Positions 1-6,572 are shown, counted from the stretch's first letter. The stretch: DNA of 7,487 bases from Accumulibacter sp. (GCA_031274075.1 JAISQQ010000424.1:1-7487); one strand, 5' to 3'. The notes: generated by a model not told the origin, from the letters alone. Numbers and translations are program-made.

Positions 1-516
1 AGGCTTGTAAGTGCCTTCGCAGGTTTGAAAGAGGGGGCGGATGTCAAGTTTTTGGAGTCGCCAAGCCAGAGCATTTACGCGGGGCATGTGTATCTGAATC
101 CATTCGGAGATTCCGGATATTCCCGGAGGCGAGGCGCGATAGGCAAATCAAGCGAATCAAGAATGATCTATGTTCCCTATATCTCTGGCTACACGATTGT
201 CCACATCAAAAAGGTTTTCAAAGGCCAACTGAAATACCGCACGACGCATCTTTATGACGGTACCTGGTTTCTTAGCTGCAGATGGTTTGGGAGTGTGAAA
301 AGGGGGTGTGATCTTGTAACGGATTCTCCGCGTGAAAGCTGGAGGGACGATGCGCGTTACGACGGGGTGAGCGCCGACGGTCAGCGGGCGACGTTTCAGT
401 ACGGCCCCGTAGCTGTTCCAGGCAGGCCTGGTCCTGGATACAAAAGCTTGGAACAGTTGGGTACTTGGTCTAAAAAAGAGTGGGCAAAACTCCCCGTAGG
501 CGTGCAGGTCGAATGA
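1..516 (+). CDS. Hypothetical protein, 5' end outside window
   Basis: The reading frame is open from the first base of the window to a TGA at 514-516, so the gene probably begins upstream. The first in-window start candidate is a TTG at 25 with no obvious ribosome binding site. About 171 residues are visible. I do not recognise the family. The product is rich in Gly, Arg, Tyr and Trp, has two cysteines (in LSCRW and RGCDL), and ends in a charged segment with SKKEWAKLPVG. I see no membrane segment. A central stretch, YVPYISGYTIVHIKKVFKG, looks like beta strands. Base composition appears less GC-rich than the central operon, which may mean a different origin. No neighbour on the same strand is visible. 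That the ORF is real is supported mainly by its length and its position at the edge; an opposite-strand ORF at 157-636 overlaps it but looks like a shadow. Confidence 0.5.
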   Translation, partial: RLVSAFAGLKEGADVKFLESPSQSIYAGHVYLNPFGDSGYSRRRGAIGKSSESRMIYVPYISGYTIVHIKKVFKGQLKYRTTHLYDGTWFLSCRWFGSVKRGCDLVTDSPRESWRDDARYDGVSADGQRATFQYGPVAVPGRPGPGYKSLEQLGTWSKKEWAKLPVGVQVE

Positions 517-777
517 ATTGGCAAACGCAGTGAACTGTTCCGCGCACGTCTGCGTGCGAACCCTCTTGCCACCGTTATAACGCGCAGGCTGTCGAGCGAA
601 AGTCGTCCAAGGCAAAAATCCATGAGTCAGGGCCATTACCTACGCAAATGTCGTGAACAGTTGCCAAAAATCTTTTATATTCAAGTCCTTATGTGGCGTC
701 AAAAAGGTCTTTCAGCGCGGGCCTTTCATCGCGCATGAAGAAATGAACCCCACCGTCGGGGCTCCAGAACCTGGAAG
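517..777. other. Intergenic stretch without recognised gene
   Basis: No convincing coding frame, RNA gene or promoter is visible here. The only structure is a short hairpin at 543-558 (arms CGCACG and CGTGCG, loop TCTG) shortly after the stop of the upstream gene. It lacks a following T run, so I do not call it a terminator. Bases around 661-685 are locally AT-rich, without correctly spaced -35 and -10 hexamers. Confidence 0.5.
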
Positions 778-828
778 CGCGGGTCTTCGGCCCACTTGGG
801 CGTGGGCGCACAACCGTTGGCGCACCCC

Positions 829-974
829 GTAGGGCGGGAAAGCGCAGCGCCTCCCTCCGGTCGTTCTCTCCGGCGGCGCAGCCGCCGCTTATCGTATTCG
901 ACAGCCTTTGAATCGTGCGGCGCGTTGCGCCGTAAAAAGGACCGTTGGTAAGGCGCTGCGCTTTCCCGCCCTAC
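829..974. repeat. MITE-like palindromic element, copy 1 (146 bp)
   Basis: The element is bounded by perfect 24-bp terminal inverted repeats at 829-852 and 951-974, outermost bases GTAGGGCGGG and CCCGCCCTAC. Inside are two further hairpins: 871-877 with 881-887 (CGGCGGC/GCCGCCG) and 918-923 with 927-932 (CGGCGC/GCGCCG). It matches a second copy at 6776-7056. Homology between the copies continues outside the inverted repeats, from about 778 on the left (GGGCGTGGGCGC, AACCGTTGGCG) to about 1048 on the right (CCGTCGCTGTTTTCAC, CACAGGTCGACTTT). The real repeat unit is therefore about 270 bp with the inverted repeats inside it. No transposase is encoded. Minus-strand frames through it give KSTC..ENSDGSVGRESAAP-type peptides at both copies, a shadow of the repeat. 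Confidence 0.85.
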
Positions 975-1020
975 GGAACCGTCGCTGTTTTCACACACAC
1001 AGGTCGACTTTGCGCTCATG

Positions 1021-1034
1021 GGGAGCGCGCTCCC
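1021..1034. repeat. Collapsed palindrome GGGAGCGCGCTCCC
   Basis: This is a perfect 14-bp palindrome. It equals the two terminal arms of the 82-bp element at 1267-1348 joined without the interior. The corresponding place in the second copy of the surrounding repeat (near 7100) lacks it: there TTCA runs directly into AGAGAAGATCG, whereas here about 16 bases intervene. I read it as a solo remnant of that element. Confidence 0.65.
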
Positions 1035-1275
1035 AGAGAAGATCGCAAACAGCTTCTCAGAAGCTGTTTTAGAAATCAGAAAGAAGTTTGAGAAGCAGAT
1101 GGATCATCCAGGGTAGGGCGCGATCTCCGAGCGCGCCGGGTGGCGGCGGTTTCGGAGAAACCGCCCTACCTTCCCCCAGGGCTTGAATTGAGGTTTTTGG
1201 GATCCAAGCATTTCTCGTAACAATTTTTTTAAAACAGCTTCTGAGAACCTGTTTGCGATCTTCTCTGGGAGCGCG
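1026..1275. repeat. Long inverted repeat with 45-bp arms
   Basis: Bases 1026-1070 and 1231-1275 are inverted copies that match at 44 of 45 positions by eye. Each arm includes CTCCCAGAGAAGATCGC, AAACAG and AGAAGCTGTTTT. The left arm also contains the small self-complementary AGCTTCT-C-AGAAGCT. The 160-bp interior holds the GTAGGGCG element at 1113-1169. A third, diverged copy of the arm lies at 7101-7130, right after the second MITE-like copy, so the arm is normally the right flank of that repeat. The structure could be a larger transposable unit or an inverted duplication of the flank. Confidence 0.75.
1113..1169. repeat. Small GTAGGGCG/CGCCCTAC palindromic element
   Basis: Terminal arms GTAGGGCG (1113-1120) and CGCCCTAC (1162-1169) share outer bases with the MITE-like copies. 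Inside are two hairpins: 1117-1122 with 1132-1137 (GGCGCG/CGCGCC) and a strong one at 1145-1153 with 1157-1165 (GGCGGTTTC/GAAACCGCC, loop GGA). It appears to be a short relative of the 146-bp element. Confidence 0.65.
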
Positions 1276-1348
1276 AGGCACCAGCCCCGCTTTTGACCCG
1301 CGCTATGACACTGCCGCCGCTGTTGCGGGGCTGGTGCCCCGCGCTCCC
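1267..1348. repeat. 82-bp palindromic element, GGGAGCGCG ends
   Basis: The 24-bp inverted arms at 1267-1290 and 1325-1348 match at 23 of 24 positions. Outer bases are GGGAGCGCG and CGCGCTCCC, followed inward by GGCACCAGCCCCGC and its complement. It abuts the AGAGAAGATCG end of the 45-bp arm at 1231-1275. There is no coding capacity. As RNA it would fold into a long stem with a loop of about 34 bases. The same ends, collapsed, are found at 1021-1034. Confidence 0.75.
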
Positions 1349-1403
1349 AGGGCAATCGCACTCTCTCCATGAATCGGCCTGTGCGTGCGGAAACGGCAAC
1401 GCT

Positions 1404-1464
1404 TACCGGGCGCTTCGCGCCCGCAACAATACTGACACCTGTTACCTGCTACCTGTCACCTGAA
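1404..1464 (-). repeat. Hairpin core plus CAG-phased 7-bp repeats (locus A)
   Basis: A REP-like hairpin at 1407-1423 (CGGGCGC/GCGCCCG, loop TTC) is followed by four tandem 7-bp units at 1437-1464 (ACCTGTT, ACCTGCT, ACCTGTC, ACCTGAA). On the minus strand the units read CAGGTNN and run into CAGTATTGTTG and the hairpin. The stop codon of mtfA (TAG at 1451-1449) lies inside the array, so the last codons of that gene are repeat-derived. Related loci are at 2266-2299, 6840-6874 and 7254-7343. Confidence 0.8.
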
Positions 1465-2261
1465 CGTCCTCGCGGGTCCTGCCGGTAAAAGCGGCTGAAC
1501 AATGCGTACAGCGCCGGGTATTCCCGGTACGCGATGTCCGGGGTTTCAAAGAAAGTTTCGCTGAGCACGGCGAAAAACTCGCCCGGATTCTCCGACGCGT
1601 AGGGGTCTATCGCCAGCGCTTCCTCCACGGATTCCTCCCGCGTTCCGAGACGCGCTTCGAGCGCGTCGACCCGGGCGCAAAAATCGTCGTAGGCGGCGAA
1701 GAGCGCGTCTTCCCATTCCCGCCTGGGGATGCTGGCCGGCAAGGGCGGAACGCCGTCGGCCTCGCCGTTGAGCATGTCCAGCTTGTGGGCGAACTCGTGG
1801 ATGACCACGTTGTAGCCGTCGCCGGCCATCTGCGCGTCGCGCCACGAAATCAGCAGCGGGCCGCCTTCCCAGGCTTCGCCGGAGGCCACGTCGTCGTATT
1901 CATGCACCACGCCGAACTCGTCCTCGACGGTGCGCGGGACGACGAACTCGTCGGGGTAAACGACGATGCCGATCCAGTCGCGGTAGCATCCCAGGCCGAG
2001 ATTGAGGATCGGCAGGCAGCCCTGGACGGCGATCGAGGCGCGCATGGCGTCGGTGAGTTCCAGCCCGCCCGCCGCCGTGAACTCCTTCTCGGCGAGAAAG
2101 CGCCCGGCGAGTTCCCTGAGCCGCGACAATTCCCCGGCGTCGAGGCCGGCGAGAAAGCGCAGGCCATCGACCGTTTTCCGCCACAGCTCGTCGGGCAGGC
2201 CGCTTGGCGGCCTGCCGCCGAGCCAGCCGCGCATCGCGTCGAACAGTTTAGCGAGCGCCAT
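1449..2261 (-). CDS. mtfA: MtfA-family zinc peptidase
   Basis: The 270-residue product matches the length and architecture of MtfA (E. coli form about 265 residues). The zinc site is intact: HEFAH at residues 155-159 followed by KLD, and the third ligand glutamate E228 in PGEFFAVLSE, 73 residues after H155 against 63 in the E. coli family member as I recall it. Other family signatures are CLPILNLGL (82-90), VYPDEFVV, LLISW and FYRQDP near the end. In enterobacteria MtfA binds the repressor Mlc (DgsA), relieving repression of the glucose PTS gene ptsG, and has peptidase activity; no Mlc or PTS gene is visible here, so the partner is unknown. It is cytoplasmic, with no signal peptide. The ATG at 2261 has no Shine-Dalgarno sequence: a 7-bp repeat array begins four bases upstream. 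The C-terminus (SGDR) and stop lie in another such array and end sooner than in E. coli. It is separated from the operon upstream by about 380 bp of repeats. Confidence 0.92.
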   Translation of the reverse strand: MALAKLFDAMRGWLGGRPPSGLPDELWRKTVDGLRFLAGLDAGELSRLRELAGRFLAEKEFTAAGGLELTDAMRASIAVQGCLPILNLGLGCYRDWIGIVVYPDEFVVPRTVEDEFGVVHEYDDVASGEAWEGGPLLISWRDAQMAGDGYNVVIHEFAHKLDMLNGEADGVPPLPASIPRREWEDALFAAYDDFCARVDALEARLGTREESVEEALAIDPYASENPGEFFAVLSETFFETPDIAYREYPALYALFSRFYRQDPRGRSGDR

Positions 2262-2265
2262 GATT

Positions 2266-2299
2266 CAGGGATCAGATGTCAGGGATCGGGGATCAGTAA
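2266..2299 (+). repeat. CAG-phased 7-bp repeat array (locus B)
   Basis: Five 7-bp units read CAGGGAT, CAGATGT, CAGGGAT, CGGGGAT, CAGTAAT. The last unit has the CAGTAAT form that also precedes the hairpin at locus C, but here only a weak GCGGCG remnant follows instead of a full hairpin. The array lies immediately upstream of the mtfA start codon, where its ribosome binding site would be expected. Confidence 0.75.
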
Positions 2300-2340
2300 T
2301 TCATGCGGCGTACGGTGTCGAGAATATCCGGAATCGATTC

Positions 2341-2440
2341 GGCGCAAGCCGGAATCCGGAAATTTGACGAACGAACTGGGTCCCGGCTTCCGCCGGGACG
2401 ACGCGCCTTTGCCTATACCAAGGTTCATGCGATGAAATGT
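2341..2440 (-). repeat. 100-bp dispersed repeat, copy a
   Basis: On the minus strand this stretch matches 7150-7250 at roughly 88 of 100 positions with one gap (manual alignment). It contains GGTATA, GCGCGTC, a hairpin GTCCCGGC/GCCGGGAC (2380-2387 with 2392-2399), CAGTTCGTTC and GGATTCCGGCTTGCGC, the last being half of a second palindrome. The core is like the GTCCCGGC-N4-GCCGGGAC palindromes dispersed in many proteobacterial genomes. A partial third copy is at 6919-6956. Confidence 0.85.
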
Positions 2441-2511
2441 GCCAACGTTTGACCCGAAAATGATCGAGCCGCCAAGATGGCCGGCCAGCCAAGGAGATTG
2501 CGGAATCCGTC

Positions 2512-2531
2512 ATTCCGGACTCGACCGGAAT
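2512..2531. repeat. Small ATTCCGG/CCGGAAT hairpin
   Basis: Seven-base arms ATTCCGG (2512-2518) and CCGGAAT (2525-2531) flank a 6-base loop. It lies about 110 bases after the stop of the aldehyde dehydrogenase. On the operon strand it lacks a T run, so a role as intrinsic terminator is not supported. It looks like another dispersed palindrome. Confidence 0.5.
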
Positions 2532-2638
2532 CGGGCCCCCTGTTTTTTCCCCACCTTGGAAAGACGCTGGATTCCCGCCATCAAAGGAAATGGCTTTTCG
2601 ACCCTTCACGCATTGCGCACTATTCGATCCCCCGCAAA

Positions 2639-4114
2639 TCATGAGCGATACTTCAGGTAGGCGACCTTGTGCTCGGTGAAAAATTCGATGCCGGTACGCC
2701 CGCCCTCGGGGATTCCCGATCCGGATTCCTTGATGCCTCCGAAGGAGAGCTGGGGCTCCTTGTAGGCCGACATCATGTTTACGTGGGTGAGGCCCGCCTC
2801 GGTCTTTTCCACGAACTTCATCGCCTGCTCCAGATTCCTGGTGTAGATCGACGACGCCAGGCCGAAGCGCACTCCGTTGGCGATGGCCACGGCCTCGTCG
2901 AAATCGCCGGCCGTAAACACCGACAGCACCGGGCCGAAAATTTCCTCCTGTGCGATCGTCATTCCGGGATCCACTTCGCCGAACACCGTCGGCTCGATGA
3001 AGCAGCCGTCGCCGAGTCCTTCTCCCGCGGCGCGGCGTCCGCCGGCGAGGAGCCTTGCGCCTTCCCGCCGCCCTTGCTCGATGAAGTCGAGGACGTTTTT
3101 CATCTGTTGCGTTCCGCAGACGGGGCCCAGGGTCGTCGCGGGGTCCAGGCCGCTGCCCAGCTTGAGCGCGCGCGCCTTGGCGAGCACCGCCTCGACGAAC
3201 TCGCCGGCGATCTTTTTCGCCACGATCACCCGGCTGGTCGACGTGCACCACTGCCCCGCGCAGGCGAACGCCGCTGTCGCGCAAGCGGCGGCGGCCTCGC
3301 CGAGATCGGCGTCCTCGAGCACCACCATCGGGTTCTTTCCGCCAAGCTCCAACTGCGTGCGCACCAGGCGTCCCGCGGCCAACTGGTTGATGTGGATGCC
3401 GACTTTCGTCGAGCCGGTGAAGGAAACCGCCTTGATGCGCGCGTCGCCGAGCAGCGACTCGCCCGCTCCCGAACCGCTGCCGGTGACGCAGTTGAGCACC
3501 CCGGGCGGCAGTCCCGCGTCGGCGAAGAGGCGCGTGAACTCCAGGCCGACGTTAGGCGTCAGGCTCGATGGCTTGAGCACCACCGTATTCCCGGCGATCA
3601 GCGCCGGCGTGCACTTCCTCCCCGGCACGTTGAACGGAAAGTTCCACGGCGCGATTACCGCGCAGACGCCCAGCGGCCTGCGGTACTGATACGCCAGGAC
3701 GCCCGCCAGCGCCGAGGGGGCGATCTCGCCCAGGTCGCGCGTTCCCTGGTGAATCTGGTGCTCCATCTCCTTGATCGCCGCGACGACCTCGCCGCGCGAT
3801 TCGGCGAGCGTTTTGCCGTTCTCAAGGGTGATGATCCGGGCGACGCGCTCTATCCGTTCGCCCATCAGCGCCAAGGCCCGCTTCAGGTATTCGGCGCGGG
3901 CGTACACCGTCAATTCGCGCCACGCCGGATACGCGGCCTCCGCCGCGTCCACGGCGGCGCGGACGTCGTCATTCGTCGAGCGCGGATAATGCCCCGTGAC
4001 CTCGGAGATCCGGGCGGGATTGTGATGCGCGTCGAAGGAACCGTCGCTCGCGTCGCGCCATTCTCCCCCGATGTAGTTTCGATGCGTCTGGACTGACTCT
4101 GGATTCGTGCTCAT
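2639..4114 (-). CDS. NAD(P)-dependent aldehyde dehydrogenase
   Basis: This is a full-length 491-residue ALDH-superfamily enzyme that oxidises an aldehyde to a carboxylate in the cytoplasm. All hallmarks are present: PWNFP with N158, K181 in VLKPSS for the cofactor, FTGST at 232-236, the general base E256 in LELGGKNP, the catalytic C290 in GQWCTSTSR, and EEIFGPV at 390-396. By motif style it resembles ketoglutarate-semialdehyde/succinate-semialdehyde-type dehydrogenases, but the substrate cannot be assigned. I chose the ATG at 4114 because AGGAG sits 7 bases upstream; an in-frame ATG at 4150, four bases after the stop of the gene before it, would add 12 residues (ANNHSNHRSEI-like) and lacks a comparable site. 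It is the third gene of the operon, after the LarA-like gene. It probably finishes a pathway in which the iron-type dehydrogenase makes the aldehyde. Confidence 0.95.
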   Translation of the reverse strand: MSTNPESVQTHRNYIGGEWRDASDGSFDAHHNPARISEVTGHYPRSTNDDVRAAVDAAEAAYPAWRELTVYARAEYLKRALALMGERIERVARIITLENGKTLAESRGEVVAAIKEMEHQIHQGTRDLGEIAPSALAGVLAYQYRRPLGVCAVIAPWNFPFNVPGRKCTPALIAGNTVVLKPSSLTPNVGLEFTRLFADAGLPPGVLNCVTGSGSGAGESLLGDARIKAVSFTGSTKVGIHINQLAAGRLVRTQLELGGKNPMVVLEDADLGEAAAACATAAFACAGQWCTSTSRVIVAKKIAGEFVEAVLAKARALKLGSGLDPATTLGPVCGTQQMKNVLDFIEQGRREGARLLAGGRRAAGEGLGDGCFIEPTVFGEVDPGMTIAQEEIFGPVLSVFTAGDFDEAVAIANGVRFGLASSIYTRNLEQAMKFVEKTEAGLTHVNMMSAYKEPQLSFGGIKESGSGIPEGGRTGIEFFTEHKVAYLKYRS

Positions 4115-4142
4115 GATTTCGCTCCTGTGATTGCTGTGATTG
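4115..4142 (-). promoter_or_regulatory. RBS with overlapping 9-bp direct repeat
   Basis: On the minus strand two perfect tandem copies of CAATCACAG (4142-4134 and 4133-4125) run directly into GAG, so the second copy supplies part of AGGAG (4126-4122), which lies 7 bases before the ATG at 4114. This site decides the start of the aldehyde dehydrogenase. Nine bases keep the reading frame of the longer alternative start. Confidence 0.7.
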
Positions 4143-4153
4143 TTTGCCATTTT

Positions 4154-5416
4154 TTACCATTCGAAAGCCAGCTCGCCTTCCGGCGTGTAGGGAACCTCGC
4201 GGTAGCCGCCGACGGCCTCGATCGATGGATTGCCCGCCAGGACTGGCTCCAGCGGCCTCGATCCGTAGAACGAGCCGAGGTGCAAGGTGCTCCTGATGAA
4301 GAGTACGCTGGGTTCCTGGCCATTCCTGCCGCGCAACAGCTTTTCGCCGGCGGCGACGAGTTCCCTGGCGCAAGGCAGCGCGACCGGAATCTTTGCCCGC
4401 TCGAGAAAGCTGGTCGTGATCACGTTCCGCGCCGTCGTCTCCCAATCGATCTTCGCCACCAGTCCTTGGGTGGTCAGGTCGGCGATCCCGACCCCGAGCG
4501 CGTTTCCCCCGGAGGCCGGGGTGAGATCGCAGACGCCGATCAATCCGATCCTGGGCGCGGGCGGGTCGATCTCGCCGGCGATCGCCCATCGTCCGACGAC
4601 ATTCGTATCGATGCCGGTACCGCTGATCTCCTTGCCCATCGACTCGATGACCAGGAGATCGAGCTCCCCGGCCGGCAGATCCGGCATCCAGCGTCTCGCC
4701 CGTTCCAGCAGGCGCGGCTCCTCGTCGAGGATGCGCTCGGGGCGCAGCACCCGCACCTGCCCGAGACGGTGGTTCGCGTCCTCGATCAGCGCGACGCCTC
4801 CGAGGACGTTCAACTTCTGCAACAGCAAGTCCGCCATGACCGGAAGCGCGGTGGTCAGCCCCAGCGTCCCTCGCGAGTGGGCGACGCGCGCGCCGTCCTC
4901 CTTCCCCAGGCCGATGACCAGCATCTTCACCAGGCCGCTCTCGTGGCGCGAGGAAAAATCCGTGTGCGGCTTGACGCGATTCAGGAGCAGTACCCCGTCC
5001 GCCTCGAAGGCCAGGCGGTCGGTGAACACGTCCCAGCGATGGCCCCCCGCCTCGACCGCGCCGAGCCGCACCGTCTCCATGCTCGAGCGCAGCGGCGCGC
5101 CGGTCGACTCTTCGCTCACGCCGAGCGCTTCGAGGAGATGCGTTTGTCCCCGCGCCGTCGCGCCGCCGTGGCTCCCCATCGCCGGAACGATGAAGGGGCG
5201 GGCATTGTGCTCCCTCAGGAAGCGAACGACGGCGGCGACCATCTCGGGGAGGCGATGAATGCCCCGGCTGCCCACCGTAATCGCGATCTCCGCCCGGCCA
5301 TGATCCCTGGCCAGATCCCCGCCGCGCAATTCCGCCTCCAGGGCGCCGACGGGATCGGCCAGCGCCCGGTCCTCAAAGTCCCGCCGATACTTCCTCACCA
5401 AGAGTTCAGTAGGCAT
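4154..5416 (-). CDS. LarA-like nickel-pincer racemase family protein
   Basis: The 420-residue product belongs to the LarA/DUF2088 family, whose characterised members racemise or epimerise 2-hydroxyacids with a nickel-pincer nucleotide. Visible signatures are S50-R51, the AMGSHGG loop (H83), KPHTDF (H151), GLVKML (K164), VAHS (H180) and IESMGKEISGTG with D270, N272 and R276. K164 and H180 are 16 residues apart, the spacing of the cofactor-binding lysine and nickel-ligand histidine (K184, H200) in Lactobacillus LarA; R51 to H83 is 32 against 33 there. The enzyme is cytoplasmic. It starts within the last codons of the Fe-ADH gene (11-bp overlap) with no good Shine-Dalgarno sequence, implying translational coupling. 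LarB, LarC and LarE, needed to make the cofactor, are not in the window. Substrate unknown: lactate, malate, phenyllactate and sugar-acid activities are known in relatives. Family assignment is firm; activity is inferred. Confidence 0.87.
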   Translation of the reverse strand: MPTELLVRKYRRDFEDRALADPVGALEAELRGGDLARDHGRAEIAITVGSRGIHRLPEMVAAVVRFLREHNARPFIVPAMGSHGGATARGQTHLLEALGVSEESTGAPLRSSMETVRLGAVEAGGHRWDVFTDRLAFEADGVLLLNRVKPHTDFSSRHESGLVKMLVIGLGKEDGARVAHSRGTLGLTTALPVMADLLLQKLNVLGGVALIEDANHRLGQVRVLRPERILDEEPRLLERARRWMPDLPAGELDLLVIESMGKEISGTGIDTNVVGRWAIAGEIDPPAPRIGLIGVCDLTPASGGNALGVGIADLTTQGLVAKIDWETTARNVITTSFLERAKIPVALPCARELVAAGEKLLRGRNGQEPSVLFIRSTLHLGSFYGSRPLEPVLAGNPSIEAVGGYREVPYTPEGELAFEW

Positions 5417-6566
5417 TTTCGTAGATCTGCCGCACGTCCTTCACGGTGATCGTGCGCGGGTTGTTGTTCATCAGGCGGGTGACTTCGATCGCCCCCTCGG
5501 CCATCCTGGGAATCGCGTCCTGGGGTATCCCGAGGAAGCGCATCCCCTGCGGAATGCCGATATCCAGCGAGAGATCCTTGACCGCCCGGATCGCCAGCAA
5601 GGCCGCTTCCCGCTTGGAAAGCCCGCGGGTTTCCTCGCCAAGCGCCGCCGCGATCGCGGCGAACTTGTCGATGTTCGCGGGCATGTTGAACTCCATCACC
5701 GCCGGCAGCAGCACCGTGTTCGCCAGCCCATGCGGCACGTTGTACGTGCCGCCGAGCGGGTAGGCCATCGCATGGACGGCGGCGGTGTTCACGCTGCCGA
5801 GGCACATTCCCCCGAGGGTGGCCGCGTGCGCCATGCCCGCCCGCGCTTCGAGGTCGATGCCGCAAGTCACCGCGCGGCGCAGGTGCCGGCCCGTCTGGCG
5901 GATCGCCTCCAGCGCCAGCGCGTCGATGAACGGCAGCGCGAAGCGGTTGGTGTAGGCCTCGATGGCGTGCGTCAGCGTGTCCATCCCCGTGTAGGCCGTC
6001 ACCGACGGCGGCACCGAAACCATCAACTCCGGATCCACGATCGCCGCGCTGGGATAGAGGTAGTCGCTGACGATGCCCTTCTTCAGGTGCGCGCTGGTGT
6101 CGCTGAGGACGGCGATCGGCGTCACCTCGCTCCCGGTACCCGCCGTCGTCGGCAGCGCAAAATGGGGAAATCCCGGCCCTGGAATCCTGTCGATCCCGAT
6201 ATAATCGCCCGCCTGCCCGCCGTGCGCCGCCACGACGGCGGCCACTTTCGCAATATCGATGGAACTCCCGCCGCCCAAGCCGACGATCGCCCCCGCGCCC
6301 GCCCCTTGAAAGGCGGCGGCGCACTCGGCGACGATCTCGATCCGGGGGTCCGGTTCGACGCCGTCGAAAACCACGACGCCGATGCCCGCGGCCTCGACCA
6401 GCCCGCTGACCACCGGCGCCAGGCCCGCCTTGACGATGCCCTGGTCGGTGACGACCAGTACCTTCTTTACCCCGCTTTTCTGGAGGATATCCGGCAGGCG
6501 TCTGGAAGCGCCAACTCCCATGACCAGGGATTGCGGTATGCGGAAATCGATGACGCGATGACTCAT
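5406..6566 (-). CDS. Iron-type (group III) alcohol dehydrogenase
   Basis: This 386-residue Fe-ADH-family oxidoreductase interconverts an alcohol and an aldehyde or ketone with NAD(P). The N-terminal nucleotide-binding half carries GGGSSID (98-104) and PTTAGTGSE (139-147). The C-terminal metal half has the four expected ligands D196 and H200 (GMDTLTHAIEAY), H265 (AAVHAMAYPLGG) and H279 (VPHGLAN). It ends RTITVKDVRQIYENAY, a usual family terminus, so it is complete. I chose the ATG at 6566 because AGGAG lies 6 bases upstream; an in-frame ATG at 6608 would add 14 residues reading PFISFITFIQEL, which are not family-like. It is the first gene of the operon and overlaps the LarA-like gene by 11 bp. 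The family includes lactaldehyde:propanediol oxidoreductase (FucO), 4-hydroxybutyrate dehydrogenase and maleylacetate reductase; I cannot choose between them from motifs alone. Confidence 0.94.
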   Translation of the reverse strand: MSHRVIDFRIPQSLVMGVGASRRLPDILQKSGVKKVLVVTDQGIVKAGLAPVVSGLVEAAGIGVVVFDGVEPDPRIEIVAECAAAFQGAGAGAIVGLGGGSSIDIAKVAAVVAAHGGQAGDYIGIDRIPGPGFPHFALPTTAGTGSEVTPIAVLSDTSAHLKKGIVSDYLYPSAAIVDPELMVSVPPSVTAYTGMDTLTHAIEAYTNRFALPFIDALALEAIRQTGRHLRRAVTCGIDLEARAGMAHAATLGGMCLGSVNTAAVHAMAYPLGGTYNVPHGLANTVLLPAVMEFNMPANIDKFAAIAAALGEETRGLSKREAALLAIRAVKDLSLDIGIPQGMRFLGIPQDAIPRMAEGAIEVTRLMNNNPRTITVKDVRQIYENAY

Positions 6567-6572
6567 GATGAG

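Noticed and set aside
661..685. Promoter from TTGCCA and TATATT-like sequences
   Set aside because: The spacing is about 8-10 bases, far too short, and no gene follows.
726..1019. 97-residue minus-strand ORF, with a similar peptide start at 6904-7101
   Set aside because: Both run through copies of the MITE-like repeat. The shared KSTC..ENSDGSVGRESAAP peptide is a by-product of the repeated DNA and the frames diverge after it.
2512..2548. Hairpin plus TTTTTT as a plus-strand terminator
   Set aside because: The T run is 11 bases after the stem, and no plus-strand gene precedes it.
2301..3284. 327-residue minus-strand ORF overlapping the ALDH 3' end and spacer
   Set aside because: It is out of frame with the ALDH, very Arg-rich over the gene, and extends through the dispersed repeat.
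2669..4096. 475-residue plus-strand ORF opposite the aldehyde dehydrogenase
   Set aside because: It is Arg/Ala/Gly-rich with no family motif, lies exactly antisense to a gene with every ALDH hallmark, and is a usual high-GC shadow frame.
4127..5449. 440-residue plus-strand ORF opposite the LarA-like gene
   Set aside because: It is a shadow frame with no motifs. The opposite strand has the conserved LarA residues with the right spacing.
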